Origin: Microbotryomycetes sp. JL201
Lineage: Eukaryota > Basidiomycota > Microbotryomycetes
DNA: 64,000 nt
Assembly (NCBI GenBank): GCA_033819885.1
Contig: JAQYUZ010000010.1
Span: 62,001-126,000 of the forward strand
Reading direction: 5' to 3'
Part shown: positions 47,874 through 61,883 of the stretch, piece by piece
Layout: every line of letters starts with the position of its first letter
Position numbering within the stretch: position 1 is the first letter of the stretch
Translations under genes and position numbers: made by a program
Notes under the pieces: model-generated
The model's database searches: none
Told to the model about the DNA's origin: nothing
What the model saw: only the letters and a program-made list of their open reading frames with translations

Positions 47874-50800
47874 TCAAGAAAATTTGCCCCAGACGTAAGC
47901 AGCAGCGAGCAAACCGCCCATGACCATGACCTGAGATTTCGTAAAATACAAGTCCTGGCTGATGATGAGCATAGCGTCTTCCGGAATATTGCCACGCTTC
48001 TCGGTCGCGACCTGTGCAGGCGCGACGGGTGATGCGACAGTGCTGGAAGCCGAGCGAGCACGCGAGGCAACCGCGCCGCCAGCAGCGGCGACAGCGCCAC
48101 CAGCAGCAGCCGCTGCGCCAATCAAGCCCTTGCGCTGCGGGAGTGTTCCGAAAGCGTCAGTCACTTCGCATTGCAATACTCGAGTTAAGGAACTCACGCC
48201 ACTGTCTGTTGACTTGGCTTGCTTTTCGCCGTCTTGGTCGTCAACCATCGTCTTCTCAGATCCGTCTGACCTGTCGTCCGGGTTCTGTGATGACTCGCGC
48301 TTGGATTTCTTGCGAGCGGCCATGGCGGCCCCAGAGCCCTTCTCCATCTGCACCGTCTTGTCAAGGAAATCGCCATCGACCAGAACGTCTTCGGCGCCTT
48401 GTCCTCGAGCTCGACTTAAAGTGACGGTGACGCCCTTCTTGACCTTGTCAGACCACACAAATTCGACGGTCCGGTCAAGGCCGTCAACCTTGGCCAGTGT
48501 GACGGCGTCATCAGGTTCGACGGAAATATCGATGCCTCGCTCGTACATCTTGTCAGAGTACTGCAACCAAGCCTTTTGTTGTCCGTCCTTCATGGTGCCT
48601 TTACCCTCGCCACCAACGTTGAAAACAACGCGTCCTTCTGCCAAATCTCCATTCGCGTCGCTGTCGAGCGTGGCGGGACCCTCGCCCCAGCGGAAGAAGC
48701 CAGGGGCGTAGCCAAAATCGTCCACATACTCGGCCAACGCCGATGCCAATTTCGACTGCTCTGAAATGAGAATTCGACGCACATGAGGCTTGAGATCCTC
48801 GCCCTTGATGTCGAGCTGGGAGATGGAAGTGATCTTGACACTCGAATCTGATGCAGGCGAGAGCAGGAACCCTTGGACATCCATCTGGCCCTTGACCGCG
48901 CTTTCATCAGAGGGCTTGGCCTTGTCGGAGGAAGACTTGACTGATCGCGAGACGACGAGGATCTCGCCGTGGGGCGACGAGGGCTCTTCGCGCTCAATGC
49001 CGCGGACGACGGTGTAGTAACGGGGGCTGTGGATCGAACATCATTTGTTAGCGTGCCAATCACCATGGTCGGTGCAGTGCGATGGAGCGCTCACTCAAGC
49101 GAGCCCCAAATGCCTTTGTGCTCCTCGAGATATTCGCCCTGATCAAAGCCGTTGTCCGATGAGAGCAAGGTCGAGTTGAGGAAACGACCATCCCCTGTCG
49201 TAAACCATTCAGAACGTTGTGCGGAATTCACTTAATCGATTGAAAACTTACATTGCTTGCGCCCGACGGTTGACAAGATCGTCGCGAGAACTTGTTCGGT
49301 CGTGACGCCGTTGACTTTGGCTTCACCCTTGACGGCGGGCAGACCCTCGTCTCGCTCTCGGAAGAAGATCTTGTTGCCCTTGTTGTCAACGGCCTGTTTC
49401 CACTTGCCACCGTCGGCAATTTGCTTGAACAGTTTGATAGCCTTCTGGACCTCGCTGTAGTTGTCGGCATCCGTGTTTGGCGAAACATGGGCGATCAAGC
49501 CGGCCATGCTCGCGCCAGAAGCGGCTGATCGGGTCGAGCGCTTTGACGAGACGGAGCTACGACGGCGACGACGGGTGGAAGCGCCGTCACCGGCATCAGT
49601 TGCCTCACGCTCGACGCCAGCCATGGGCACAGGACCATTCTTTTGCAGATAGGCATCAATGCGGGCAATGCAGGTAGGACGACGAGCCAGATATTTCTTG
49701 TGGATCATGGCTGGCACAAACGTTTTGACATTGACGAGCAGACTGCAGTGATTGTTGCGTGCACGTCAGAGCAGGTTTCACGGGTACACTCTGAATAGAC
49801 GCACTAGTAGGAGACTTTCGTTCCGCCATCAATGGGCTCGAGAACCCAGCCGTTAAGGGCAATGCTGGCACGGACGCGGCCGGACACGCGAGGTACTTTC
49901 GGCGTGACGACCGAGGTCGAAACGAACGAGATGGTGCCGGTGGGAGACCCAGCCACCTTTTCTACAAGCGAAAGGTCACGCGTTCTGGTGTTGACTGTGA
50001 GCATTCGTCATCAGGGCGTCGTAGACTTGAGCTTACGAGGAGCCGGCGATTCCTTGCATGCACCTGTACGACAGAGTGTCAGAGTACGGTGACGGGAGTA
50101 GCGTTTCGAAGCTCACATGTATGTCAACGATGATGTGTCGGACAAATTCTCAACGAGATTGCCCTGAAAGGATTATTCAGACGAGTATCGAAGGACTGAA
50201 TATGACTGTTCCTCACCTCCTTATACCACTCGTCCCACAAGTGGCGAGAACCCACTACGCCGAATACCTCGGCCGGGTTGTAGCCGCGAATATCGAGCTC
50301 GCCTTTGTAGACAGGTGCGAGATATTCTTTACCGTTCTTCTTCTGGCCCGCGACGAGCTTGTCTTTCGAGTAATAGACAACGCAACCGCTGCGGTGCTTC
50401 AGAGCACGCTTCCACGAGCTCGACTGCTTCGAGTGCAGGTCGTTGAGTGTGTCCATGGCCTTGTCTGCCTTTGTGAGGTGCGCATCGACATCGTCACCGC
50501 TGGCGTACGAAGTCGTACGGCGTGAGACGGCCTCTCCCGAGTCGTCATCATCGTCACTGGCGTCGTCATCATCTGAAGCGTACTGTTGATGTCCCGCAAG
50601 CAGCACAAACAAGTCAGCTGCGATACAACGAGGGCTGATAAGGTTTGTCCAGAAAAGTGCGAGTACCGGCGTCCGTTAGAGAATCGCCGCGCCGACCCCC
50701 ACAGACGCCGTACAGCGATTGAGGAGCTTCCAACAACAAATGAGCACCACAGCGGGTGACATAGATATATGTACAGCTTGTCCGTGCCCAACATAACTGT

Positions 50801-50948
50801 GTTGCAGCCGCGGAATACACAATGCGGTCTGTCTCTCGAAACTCACAGCACTCGTAGCGTCATCGCGAAATGAGCTCTCGTAGTTGTACGCAGAGTCGCT
50901 GTCCCTGAATGACTTGAGCGACTTTGCCTTTGACTTGACGTAGTTCAT
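47874..50948 (-). CDS. Double-START-domain lipid-binding protein with C-terminal membrane anchor
   Basis: A large fungal protein with two lipid-transfer (START-type) folds. It starts MNYVKSKAKSLKSF at 50948, then has a 263-nt intron (50583-50845) and an Asp/Ser-rich segment. START 1 includes SSWKRALKHRSGCVVYYSKD, YKGELDIRGYNPAEVFGVV and HLWDEWYKE, then the exon with SIALNGWVLEPIDGGTKVSY and IHKKYLARRPTCIARIDAY. START 2 includes NYSEVQKAIKLFKQIADGGK, DLKPHVRRILISEQ and GYAPGFFRWGEGPAT. The C-terminus is an Ala-rich linker and one hydrophobic helix (VMVMGGLLAAAYVWG), consistent with tail anchoring. Both folds are likely to shuttle lipid at a membrane contact; ligand unknown. Several short introns lie between 49000 and 50300. 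Confidence 0.8.
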
Positions 50949-51274
50949 CTCGACCGGTGTGAAGGAGATGAAACGGTGAGTGAGCTCGGCGGCCGTCCCA
51001 AAAGAGGCGACCTCTCACCGGCGATCTGTTTCCCCGCTCAGGCAGCCTGCTGCGCGTTCCCAATCTCCCGTTGCCATTGACCGTTGGAGCTCCCTAGACG
51101 CCGGACAATGATGGTTAGACCAAGCTTGCATTCGGACCACACTCGAGTCTCTCATTCACCAGTCAGGACAGGAGGAACCATCGGTCGAATATTCGAGTTG
51201 TAAAAAATCTGCCATCTGCACTATTCAATAGCTCCTCGAGCCTCGTGACTTTTCAAAACTGGTAACTCGCTTGC
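50949..51274. promoter_or_regulatory. Divergent promoter, START protein / DUF938 methyltransferase
   Basis: 326 bp between opposed start codons. No specific sites identified. Confidence 0.45.
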
Positions 51275-52274
51275 ATGTCTCTCTCATCATCCGGTGAAAC
51301 CAGGTGCAGCGACGTCATCGGCGCACCACTTGTTCAACCCCTGGTCTTCGTCGAGCAACACCGTCAAAGGACCTCGTCAATGTCACAAGGTCCCAAGTAT
51401 CCTTCGACAGTCGCACCTGAAGGATACTATGATGGCTTGATCGACCGCGTTCGCTCCAACTTGATGCCGACGCTGCAACCATACCTCGAACGAGCAACTC
51501 ACGTGCTCGAGCTAGGTTCGGGCACAGGTATCCATGCTGGCGTGTATGCCGAAGCGTTCGACAATATTCAATCACTGCAACCTACCGAGGCAGACGCGTT
51601 CCTCGTGGGTCAATGCCGTGACAACGCTGGCCCAGTCAATGAGCGCTTGACCGTAAAATCTAGTCAACCGACGACGAAATTACTGCACGCTCAAGTTTTA
51701 GATGTTTTGGAAGACCCAGACTGGAGAAATTTGGCGAAACATTTGCCGAGTCGTTCGAAATGGGACACTGTATTGATCAACAACTGTTTGCATATGATAC
51801 CTTGTGAGATCGTACAGCCTTTCTTCCCTTTTACCAAGCAGCTTACCCAAGCCGAGACTGCCAACAGTCCCGCAAGGCGCTACTGCAATCTTTAGGTCCC
51901 TCGAGCGATTGACCACTCCAGATGCGACTTTTCTTGCTTCAGGGCCATTCAAGCGAGTCCATCAGCGTATCCGCTTACAAGGACGAGAGTGGGCTGACGG
52001 TCACGTCTTTTAGATCGGACAAGGGTTACTTTTCAAGATCTGACGAGGAGGTGAGCGTCTCTGTTCATCAAGCCGTTGCATCATGACTGAGCCTCTCCCT
52101 ACACGGCAGTTTGATGCAATGATACGAGCTCGACCGCAGGCCAAAGAGCTAGGAATAGGGTTGCGTTCGATTGACGCGCTTGACAATTTAGCCCGCGAAC
52201 ATGGCTGGCAGTTAGATGCCCGGCACAGCATTCCTAAAGGCAATTTTGTTCTTGTATTCAAGAAGGTAGCATAA
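51275..52274 (+). CDS. DUF938/METTL26-like SAM-dependent methyltransferase
   Basis: A 268-residue protein of the DUF938 (UPF0585, METTL26) family; its substrate is not known. Exons are 51275-51803, 51877-51952, 52014-52050 and 52110-52274 (807 nt). The SAM-binding motif is THVLELGSGTGIHAGVYA; then LQPTEAD, the block INNCLHMIP, FLASGPFK and a C-terminal part with FDAMIRARPQAKELGI and WQLDARHSIPKGNFVLVF. The 51804-51876 intron removes what looks at first like a frame break and gives exactly the spacing of animal homologues between the HMIP and GPF blocks. The next intron (51953-52013) begins GC. A later ATG at 51380 is an alternative start. It converges on the acetyl-CoA synthetase gene. Confidence 0.85.
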
Positions 52275-52395
52275 CGTATAGGATCGAATAGGCACTGCAA
52301 TTTCACGAAAACTTTCAAGGCACAGTTCCACTCGGGAAAATCATTTGTACATGCTTTGATAGATAGCACACAGGTGGGCACAGCATTCGGTCACT

Positions 52396-55300
52396 TCACT
52401 CCTTCTTGGCGGTCGCCGGCACGCCTCCAACTTCTTCAAACTTGGACTTGATCTGATCAACGACGCCAGGGTCGGCTAAGGTTGAGAGATCGCCGAGCTG
52501 GTCGGCTGTATATATCGATACACTTTGACGTCAGCCGAGATCGCTTCGGATATCTGCTAGGTTGTCAACGCACCTTCTCCAGATGAGATCTTGCGCAGGA
52601 CGCGGCGCATGATCTTGCCTGACCGGGTCTTGGGAAGATCATTGACAAGCACGAGGCGCTTTGGACTTGCGAAAGGTCCAATGGTCTTCCTGACCTGGAG
52701 CGTCAACTCCTTAAGTAGAGACTGCTCGTCTGATGGATCGAAACTGAAATCGGGCTTGAGCGTGACATAAGCGACAACCGCTTGTCCAGTAAGCTCATCA
52801 GGAATCTGAAAAACCACCAACGTCAGTTTGATGATTTTTCTTTTCTCCAGCCAATTTGCGGCTTACACCGATAACAGCAGTCTCCGCGACACCGTTGTGT
52901 TGAATCAAGGCCGACTCAATCTCTGCGGTTGAAAGACGGTGACCAGAGACATTGATGACGTCGTCAACGCGGCCACGAATCCAATAGTAACCATCCTGGT
53001 CACGGCCGGCGCCATCGCCTGTGAAGTAGTAACCAGGATATGGCTGTGGAACGAGAGTCAGTTCCGAGAAGGTGAGAAGTCCTTGGATTTCGCCACTAAC
53101 CTTCATGTACGTCTCGAGGAATCGCTTGTGATCGCCGTAGACTGTTCGTGCAATAGAGGGCCATGGCTTCTTAATCGCCAACACGCCTTCCTTCTGGTTG
53201 CCCTCGACGACCTTGCCAGTTGTCGGATCAAGCAACACGGGTTCAATGCCAAAGAACGGCAACGTTGCGGCTCCTGGCTTGGTCTTTGTTGCTCCGGGGA
53301 GAGGTGTGATGATGATTGAGCCCGTTTCGGTTTGCCAGTAAGTATCGACAACGGCGCACTCTTTCTTGCCAACGTGCTCCCAGTACCATTCCCAGGCCTC
53401 GGGGTTGATGGGTTCTCCGACAGAGCCAATTGTCCGCAGAGTTGACAAGTCGTGGCCCTCAGTGTGCTGCTCGCCCAAGCGGCGGAGCAAACGGATGGCA
53501 GTGGGGGCAGTGTAGAACTGTTCGAGGAATTTCAGGTCAGCGACACTTTCGGAAGGACTGCATTAGGTCGTCTTACCTGCGTAAGCTTGTGCTTCGCGAC
53601 GACCTCCCAAAAGCGACTGGCGGTTGGGTATACCGGCGTAGATTCAAAGATGGTGGTCGTCACACCGTCTAGAAGATGGTGTCAGAGCAGTGCAAGCTCG
53701 CGTGCAGGGCACCCAAACTCACTAGCCAAAGGGCCGTAGACGATGTACGTGTGGCCGGTGATCCAGCCAACGTCTGCCATGCAGGCGTAGCGATCATCCT
53801 GGAGTGAGGATGCCGTAAGACAAAGCAAAAAAAATCGCAAGATGGTCTTCGAGACTTACTGGGTGCACATCAAAGACATATTTCAATGTCATGAAAGCTC
53901 CGAGCAGGTAGCCGGCCGAACTGTGCACGACACCCTTCGGCTAGAGGCGCAACTTGATCAAAAACGGCACGCACAACCTATCGTCTGATCCGAATCTTAC
54001 CTTGCCGGTCGATCCAGAAGTGTACAGAATGAACAACGGGTCTTCGGAATTGACAATTTCCGGAGGGCAGTAAGGCTGAACAGTCTCCTTGGCCTCGTGC
54101 CACCACGTGTCGCGCTTCTCATCCCAGTTGATCTTGCCACCGGTGCGCTTCAGAACCAGGACGTGTTCCACGAGGGGACACTCCTTTAGAGCAGCGTCAA
54201 CGATAGACTTTGTGGCAATGGTCTTGCCACCGCGTTTGCCCTCGTCGGTTGTGATGACTACGCGAGACTTGGCGTCCACGACACGGTCACGGAGCGACTC
54301 GGCCGAGAATCCGGCAAATACAACAGAGTGCACCGCGCCTAGGCGGGCGCAAGCGAGGAAAGCGATTGCAGCTTCGGGAACCCTGTGAAGCATTGGAAAG
54401 TGAGCCCTTGACTCGTCCCTACCAAACGTGCAGATTTCAGCTTACATCGGCAGATAGATGGCAACCGTCTGATTTTGATAGAATTGTCAATGTCTGGAAG
54501 AATGCGCGCCGCGCCGCGATGCTAGATACTTACATCGCCCTTCTTGACACCAAAGGACTTGAGAATGTTGGCCGTGCGGCACACTTCTTGGAAGAGTTGC
54601 TCATAAGTCAACTCGACATGGTTTCCTGGTTCATCAGCCTCCCAGATGATGGCGGTCTGAGGGCGTTGAAGATGGAAAGCCGCAGAAAGCCGCTCGCACG
54701 TCAGCTCGTCCTGAAAAGTCCCGTAGCATTCAGCATCGCGGACTGACCTTGTTGGGATGCTTGTATGCCCATCGGTCAACGCAGTTGTAAGATACGTTCA
54801 GACCGCCTTCTGGGAACCATTGGACGTCGCCAGCCTCGAAAGAACCGGCTTGAACGGTCGAATACGGTCGGTGCCAATACAAGTGCTCCTTGGCCATCTA
54901 CAAGGTTGCAATTAAGCCCGGCCGTCAGCTACAAGGTTCTGAAGTACAATTTCAATTTGTACTGCACGTTTACGCGGCGCGGACGCGGCGAGGCGCGCCA
55001 CGCGGGCTGATGACGTTGCACCCGAGGCCAGCCCCAAGGCCAGGTGGGGCGGACACGGCGACCCCCGAAAACCCGCTCTCATGGCACGAGCGCGGCAGGT
55101 TGCGCATCACGCAGGTTACAGAATGGTGCTCGGAGCTGCCAAGATCAAGACGGCGCCGTTCTTGACGCGGAAAGCGCAGAACTATGCCATGCAAGATCGA
55201 TTTAACGTGCTCGAGCACGACAGAGAGCGCCAATTCGCCCATTTTAACTGCAAGCAACTCGAAGGAAACATGCTCACCTTGTCCCAGAAGTCATGAGTGT

Positions 55301-55433
55301 TCTCAATAGATTCTTTGTACATGCGTTGATATTCCTCCGTGTGCGCATGAGGCTTCGGACGAGAACTGTCCTTGCCAGATGTGCGGTGAGCGATTTCATG
55401 TGAAGGTGCGTCGTATGAGTGTTCAGCCGACAT
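52396..55433 (-). CDS. Acetyl-CoA synthetase (AMP-forming)
   Basis: ANL-superfamily ligase that makes acetyl-CoA from acetate, ATP and CoA for lipid synthesis and histone acetylation. It starts [13 protein letters not shown] (55433), then [53 protein letters not shown], the phosphate-binding loop [21 protein letters not shown]-region sequence on the 53.7-kb exons, [37 protein letters not shown] and [20 protein letters not shown], then [17 protein letters not shown] carrying the lysine acetylated in other species. The stop is at 52396-52398. Most introns are short, but intron 1 (54898-55277) is 380 nt with a GC-rich block. Length and order are normal for the family. Confidence 0.93.
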
Positions 55434-56419
55434 GATGAGGTATCGGTTGAATAGATTAACGAGTGTAGAACAAGGTGGAAAGAGGAAGAGAGAGCCGCGA
55501 GCCGCAGCCGAAGAGACAGGCGTTTCGGAAGCTCTCGTGCGAAGCAGCCATTTGCGCGCGGGGCAGGCGTCAAGTTCCCGACCGAGGTCCTGACCGATCA
55601 GGATGATAATATTCTACAGCAGCTTGGTATTGAACGTCAAGGGATAACCTGCTGGAAGCAATTCGCACACTCTCGCACGGAGAGGCATGCATTCAGAAAG
55701 TTCCGGGGCGCCACTCGGCGCTCCGATGGTATTATGCTCGAGCTGCTACCATTCCGTAGCTCTGCGGATTGCTAGTCCGGGTTTCTCATGCAGTCATCTC
55801 TCTCAGAGACAACTAGCCTACTTGCGTTCTGGGCAGACGCTACGTCACCCATCACAATCCTTGTCAGGCTTGGCTGTGACGCCTTTCGTCATTCCCGCAA
55901 CCGGTCGAACCTCCCACACAGCCATGAGCATGAAGCACCGTTCCGCAAAGCTTTGTTTGCTCGAAGGCGGCTCATGGTTCATCTGCTCATGATTCATCTA
56001 ATACAACAGAGTGGAGCTTTGTCATTCGGCGCGCCTCGGATGCATTCCGCCCGCGCAAAACGATTGCTTTCTCAAAGCTATTTGCTCGAGAACGAACACT
56101 TTCTAAAGGACCTATTGCTGCAGGCGGCAGCGCCGCCTTGATTTACATCAGCTGACTTGCCTGGTGCCATTATAACTCCACGTTTATTGGGATGTGGTCC
56201 GGATCCGGTTCTGCTAAGATTGAGAAATGGCGCTGTTTTACATAAAACACTACGGACACAAGAGCGAACAGACAAATCGTTTGTGCGTCGCACGATACTA
56301 CTGAGCGAAAAGCAGCAAACAGCGAACAGAACATTGCCGGGGCAGCTCAATCTGCTAGGCTTCAGTCTGTGAGGCGCGTACATTCGGCTGGAGGAGCACC
56401 AGCCGAGATAGGACAGGAA
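55434..56419. promoter_or_regulatory. Upstream region of acetyl-CoA synthetase
   Basis: 986 bp between the acetyl-CoA synthetase start and the YPT7 stop, both on the minus strand. Open frames here show no family features. Probable promoter and long leader of the synthetase gene. Confidence 0.5.
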
Positions 56420-57980
<1,561 letters not shown>

Positions 57981-59203
57981 ATGAGCGACTTTTTGCCCGC
58001 GTCGGCGGCGACGGCCAAAAGTCGCAAAGCGGCGCTCAAACATTCGAACAAGCCCTCACAAAAGGCCAAGGGCAAGCAAAAAGCTAGTTCAACATTACTC
58101 CCCACCCAGCCGCAGCAGGTCGCCAACGGTGCAGGCCAGTTCGGCGATGAGAACGACGACGCCGACATGGGATTCGAGCGCCTGCCTCTCGACACGCGGT
58201 CTGAAGAGCAGAAACGGCTTGCAAAAGAGCGCAAAGGGCAAGCGGTGACGGCAGAACAAGCCCAGGCCGCTATGGACATGGACGACGACACTGCCGCCGG
58301 AAACGAAGAGGACGACGATGCAGTCATGATTGACCCCAGCTCCTTGGCAATGCCGACGCCAGCACCCTCATCCACTGTACCGCCTGCACTCGCGTCAAGC
58401 AACCCTCTTTCATTCCCAGCCGTGTCTCACGCGTCAAACACAAACTTGACGCAGCGTCGCAAGATCACCATTCCGCCGCACAGAATGACGCCCTTGAAGC
58501 GAGACTGGATCAAGATTTATACACCACTTGTTGAAGAGTGTGGACTGCAAGTCAGGATGAACGTGCACAAGCGACAGATCGAAATGAAGGTGCGGACCTA
58601 GTGGCGAAGCATTTCAGCGAGAATGCTCGGAGATTGCGGATACTGACCTGAGCTCGTTCACGTTGACAGACTTCGAAACATACGCCTGGTCCGTCTTCAT
58701 TGACTCGCGCGGCCGACTTTCTTGCAGCTTTCAACCTGGGTTTCGCCGTGGAAGATGCTATTGCTATGCTGCGGCTAGAGGAACTGTATATCGAGTCTTT
58801 CGAGATCAAGGACATCAAGATGCTTCATGGAGACCACTTGAGCCGTGCCATCGGTCGACTGGCTGGGCATCAAGGCAAAACCCGACATGTGATTGAGAAC
58901 GCGTCCCGAACCCGTATTGTTTTGGCGGATACGTAAGCTGTTCCACCAGGCTGCAATGCTTGAAGATAATCTGACTGACTCTTGTTCGCCGACTTTCAGT
59001 AAAATTCACATACTTGGCTCTTTCGCAAACATCAAGATTGCTCGCGATTCCATATCTGCTCTCGTGCTTGGCTCGTCAGTATTTGCTCTCATCGAATGTT
59101 GTCGCTTTTTGCCAATTGCTGAGCGTTTCATGTTTTCAGACCTCCTGGGAAGGTGTACGCCAACCTGCGGCGAGTAGCTGCTCGCCAGCGTGAGAGATTT
59201 TGA
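57981..59203 (+). CDS. PNO1: KH-domain ribosome-assembly factor Pno1/Dim2
   Basis: A 336-residue partner of Nob1 in 40S pre-ribosomes that binds the 3' end of 18S rRNA. Exons are 57981-58589, 58670-58932, 59000-59074 and 59140-59203 (1011 nt). A charged N-terminus of about 150 residues is followed by RRKITIPPHRMTPLKRDW, the first KH-like fold with KRQIEMKTSKHT, AADFLAAFNLGFAVEDAIAM, then the KH domain with IKMLHGDHLSRAIGRLAGHQ, NASRTRIVLADTKIHILGSF and IARDSISALVLGSPPGKVY. It ends RQRERF, as in other fungi. The acceptor at 58669 was chosen because it restores TSKHT in frame. Confidence 0.95.
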
Positions 59204-59658
59204 GGGTGTTGTTCTTTCTTGTTGTTTCTCGTATTGGGGTTCATTTTGCATTGTGTAACGTACTCGTGTGCACAGTTAATTGATATGATTTTCTGGCGGG
59301 ATCCGAATAGTTCGTGCCGACGCGGCACGGCGCTACTGCGGAAAGCGATCGCCTTGTTCTGCCTTGTACGGTGCGCATGTCCACAGTCTGAGCAGCTTGC
59401 CACAGGATCCGTGGAATCCAGCTATCGAAACAGAATCCCAGCTGGCCACGCACGCAGGGACTGTTTAGATTGTCCGAGGAGTTGCGGCGCCGGTCAATTA
59501 ACGAGCGGCTCGACCGACAAGCGACAGCGACTGCGTGACAGTGCAAGACAGTTGGGCCGGCCTTCCAAACTCTTCAGCATGAGGTGAGAACAAGATCTAC
59601 TTTTTTGAGCGCGCTGGCGGAGTATACAGCCAGGCAAGAGCGGCGCCCGCGAAAACCT
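59204..59658. other. Intergenic, PNO1 3' end and transporter promoter
   Basis: 455 bp with no recognised gene between two genes on the same strand. Confidence 0.45.
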
Positions 59659-61883
59659 ATGACAGAGAGTGCACCACTGGTCCATTCGAACGTCGATAGC
59701 CGTCAGCAGTCGAAGGAAGCATGTCGTGCCTCACCTGAGCGTAAACGCGTCTGCGGGCACGCCGTCAAAACCCGAATTCTTGGTGGCGAAAGTTGTATTT
59801 CTGACGCTTTTGCTCCGCATTCCATCAGCTCAACGTTCGAACAACCCACGATCAATCAGCTGATATGGATGTCCGTCAAGCCTCTCATCAAGCTCTTCAT
59901 TCCCTGCAGTATGGGCTTCTGGATGTCGAGAAGCGGGCTGTTGCCACCGGCAGGATCTAGAGCAGCGTCGCAAATCATCCTCAACGTGCGTTTGTGGTTA
60001 TCACTCTTTCGAAGAAACAACCGCTGACACACATTTGCGCCCTTTGCAGGTCACGCTGCCATCGCTTTTATTTGCCAAAATCCTGCCATCTTTTACGCCA
60101 GACAATGTCAAAGCAATCGGACCCATCGTGCTAGTCGATATTTTCTACATGGTTTTGTCCGGCCTATTTGCGCTGCTCATCCGACTGTGCTTGCCCGTAC
60201 CTCGCAACTTTCGTTGGGGTTTGTTCGCGGCGTCAATGTGGAGCAATCAAGGTGATTTGCCGATTAACGTCGTCGCTACAATATGTTCGGCTGCACCGTT
60301 CCAAGGTCAACGTGACGCTGATCTGGCCGTCGCTTACGTGTCAATTTTCATTCTCGTCTTTTACGTGACAATGTTTCCCCTCAAGGGTACGCTTTTCATC
60401 TCGCGGGACTATACGCATTCGCCGAGGAAGATTCCAGCGGACCAGGAAGCAAGCGCGATGGACAAGACTCCATTCAACAAATTGGCAAAGGCGGCGCGGA
60501 CCGGTCTGAGGCAAAGGCGGCGGCAGACCAACGTCGATGCAGAAAACGCGGTTGAAGAAGACAATGCGGCGGCAACAGTGGGTACAGAACAGAATTTGAG
60601 CAATCAAATGGTGGTGCTGCCGACTGGTTTCACCCCACTCAGGTCAGTCTTCATCTTTGACAGCCGACTACAGTAACTTTGACAACTGACCTCGCAATGC
60701 AGACGAACATCAACTTCCAGATCAAGCCAACCGTCTATTCGTGAGCTAGCTGGAACGGCAGCAGCCGCGTCTGTCGAAGAAGGCAACAGAGGACGCAGGC
60801 CAAGCTTGAGCAAACGGCATGAGCAATTCAGGCAAGCCCTGCGAGCCCAAGACCAATTGAGAACTATTGTTGGCTCGCCCGCACATTCTGTGTTTGACGA
60901 TACCGGCGAAGAGACTGTGACGGCCGTCGAAACGAACGACAGTCGAAACCAACCCGGTTCGAAGCTCGCTCAAAGTCGGCTCGATCCTGTTTCGCAAGAG
61001 GATGGCGATGAAAAAATCGAAGTGGACAACACGCAGGGCGGTTCTGTTCTCTCGGAAGCGGCGAGGGAAGAACCGATGTGGAAGCGACTTTTGCGCGGTG
61101 TCCGCGACTTTGTTTCGTCGCTGGCGACCCCGCCAACCTTGTCGTTACTCACTGCACTCGTGTGTGCGCTCGTGTCCAAGCTTAAAGCTGTAAGTATGAC
61201 TGCTAATGTCTCGCTGTCGCTACCGGATTGACCTGATCCGATCCGCCGACAGTTGTTCGTGTTCGTGCCGGACCAAGCTTTCAACCCTGTCGCGCCCGAT
61301 GGCAAACCTCCTTTGGCGATCTTGCTCGAGACTGCAAGCTTTGTCGGTGCTGCATCCGTGCCTCTCGGTCTGATGGTTCTCGGATCGGCGTTGGAGCGTA
61401 TGCGACTGCCTCGACCGTTGTCAAACTTGCCGTTCTCTTCCATCACGGCGCTCGCTCTTGCAAAGCTCGTCCTGCTACCGATTATCGGATACCTGTTTGT
61501 GCAAGCTCTGACGATGCATACGAGCCTGGTAGCCGAAGACAACAAGGTTCTTCGATTTGGTGAGCTTGTCGTGTTTGATCAACGTGAGCGCTCTTGGTGA
61601 CAATTGGATCCCTGTACAGTCTTGATCTACTTCAGTTGTCTGCCGACCGCGACAACACAGGTCGCCCTGACCCAGGTAACGCCTCGTCTCGTCGTGCACA
61701 GCAGCCGCTTCTCGCATTCCTGACGCTGATTCTCCCCTCCGTTTGATTTGTACACAGATCTTTGCTCCAGAGGACGGCGAATCCAATTCGGACACATTGG
61801 CGTCATACATTGTCTTGCAGTACATCATTTTCGTGTTTTCATCGGTCGTGTTGACGGCCATTACGCTGTCCAACATATTCTAG
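59659..61883 (+). CDS. Auxin-efflux-carrier (AEC/PIN-like) family membrane transporter
   Basis: A multi-span protein of the AEC family (yeast Ecm3, fission-yeast SPAC5D6.04), probably in the ER. N-terminal helices include LIWMSVKPLIKLFIPCSMGF, LNVTLPSLLFAKILPSF, GPIVLVDIFYMVLSGLFALL and the family block GLFAASMWSNQGDLPINVV, then AVAYVSIFILVFYVTMF. A long cytosolic loop of about 200 charged residues follows. The C-terminal half-bundle restarts with PPTLSLLTALVCALVSKLKA, PLAILLETASFVGAASVPLGL and ALALAKLVLLPIIGYLFV, ending LTAITLSNIF. Introns at about 59991-60050, then in the loop and between the last helices, are all GT-AG. The 5' end is uncertain: the ATG at 59659 is in frame, but an acceptor near 59831 suggests a spliced leader exon; an ATG at 59869 is another choice. 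Confidence 0.85.

Noticed and set aside
51780-51900. Apparent frameshift in the DUF938 methyltransferase after the HMIP block
   Set aside because: A 73-nt GT-AG intron (51804-51876) removes the break and gives the exact family spacing, so no mutation is needed.
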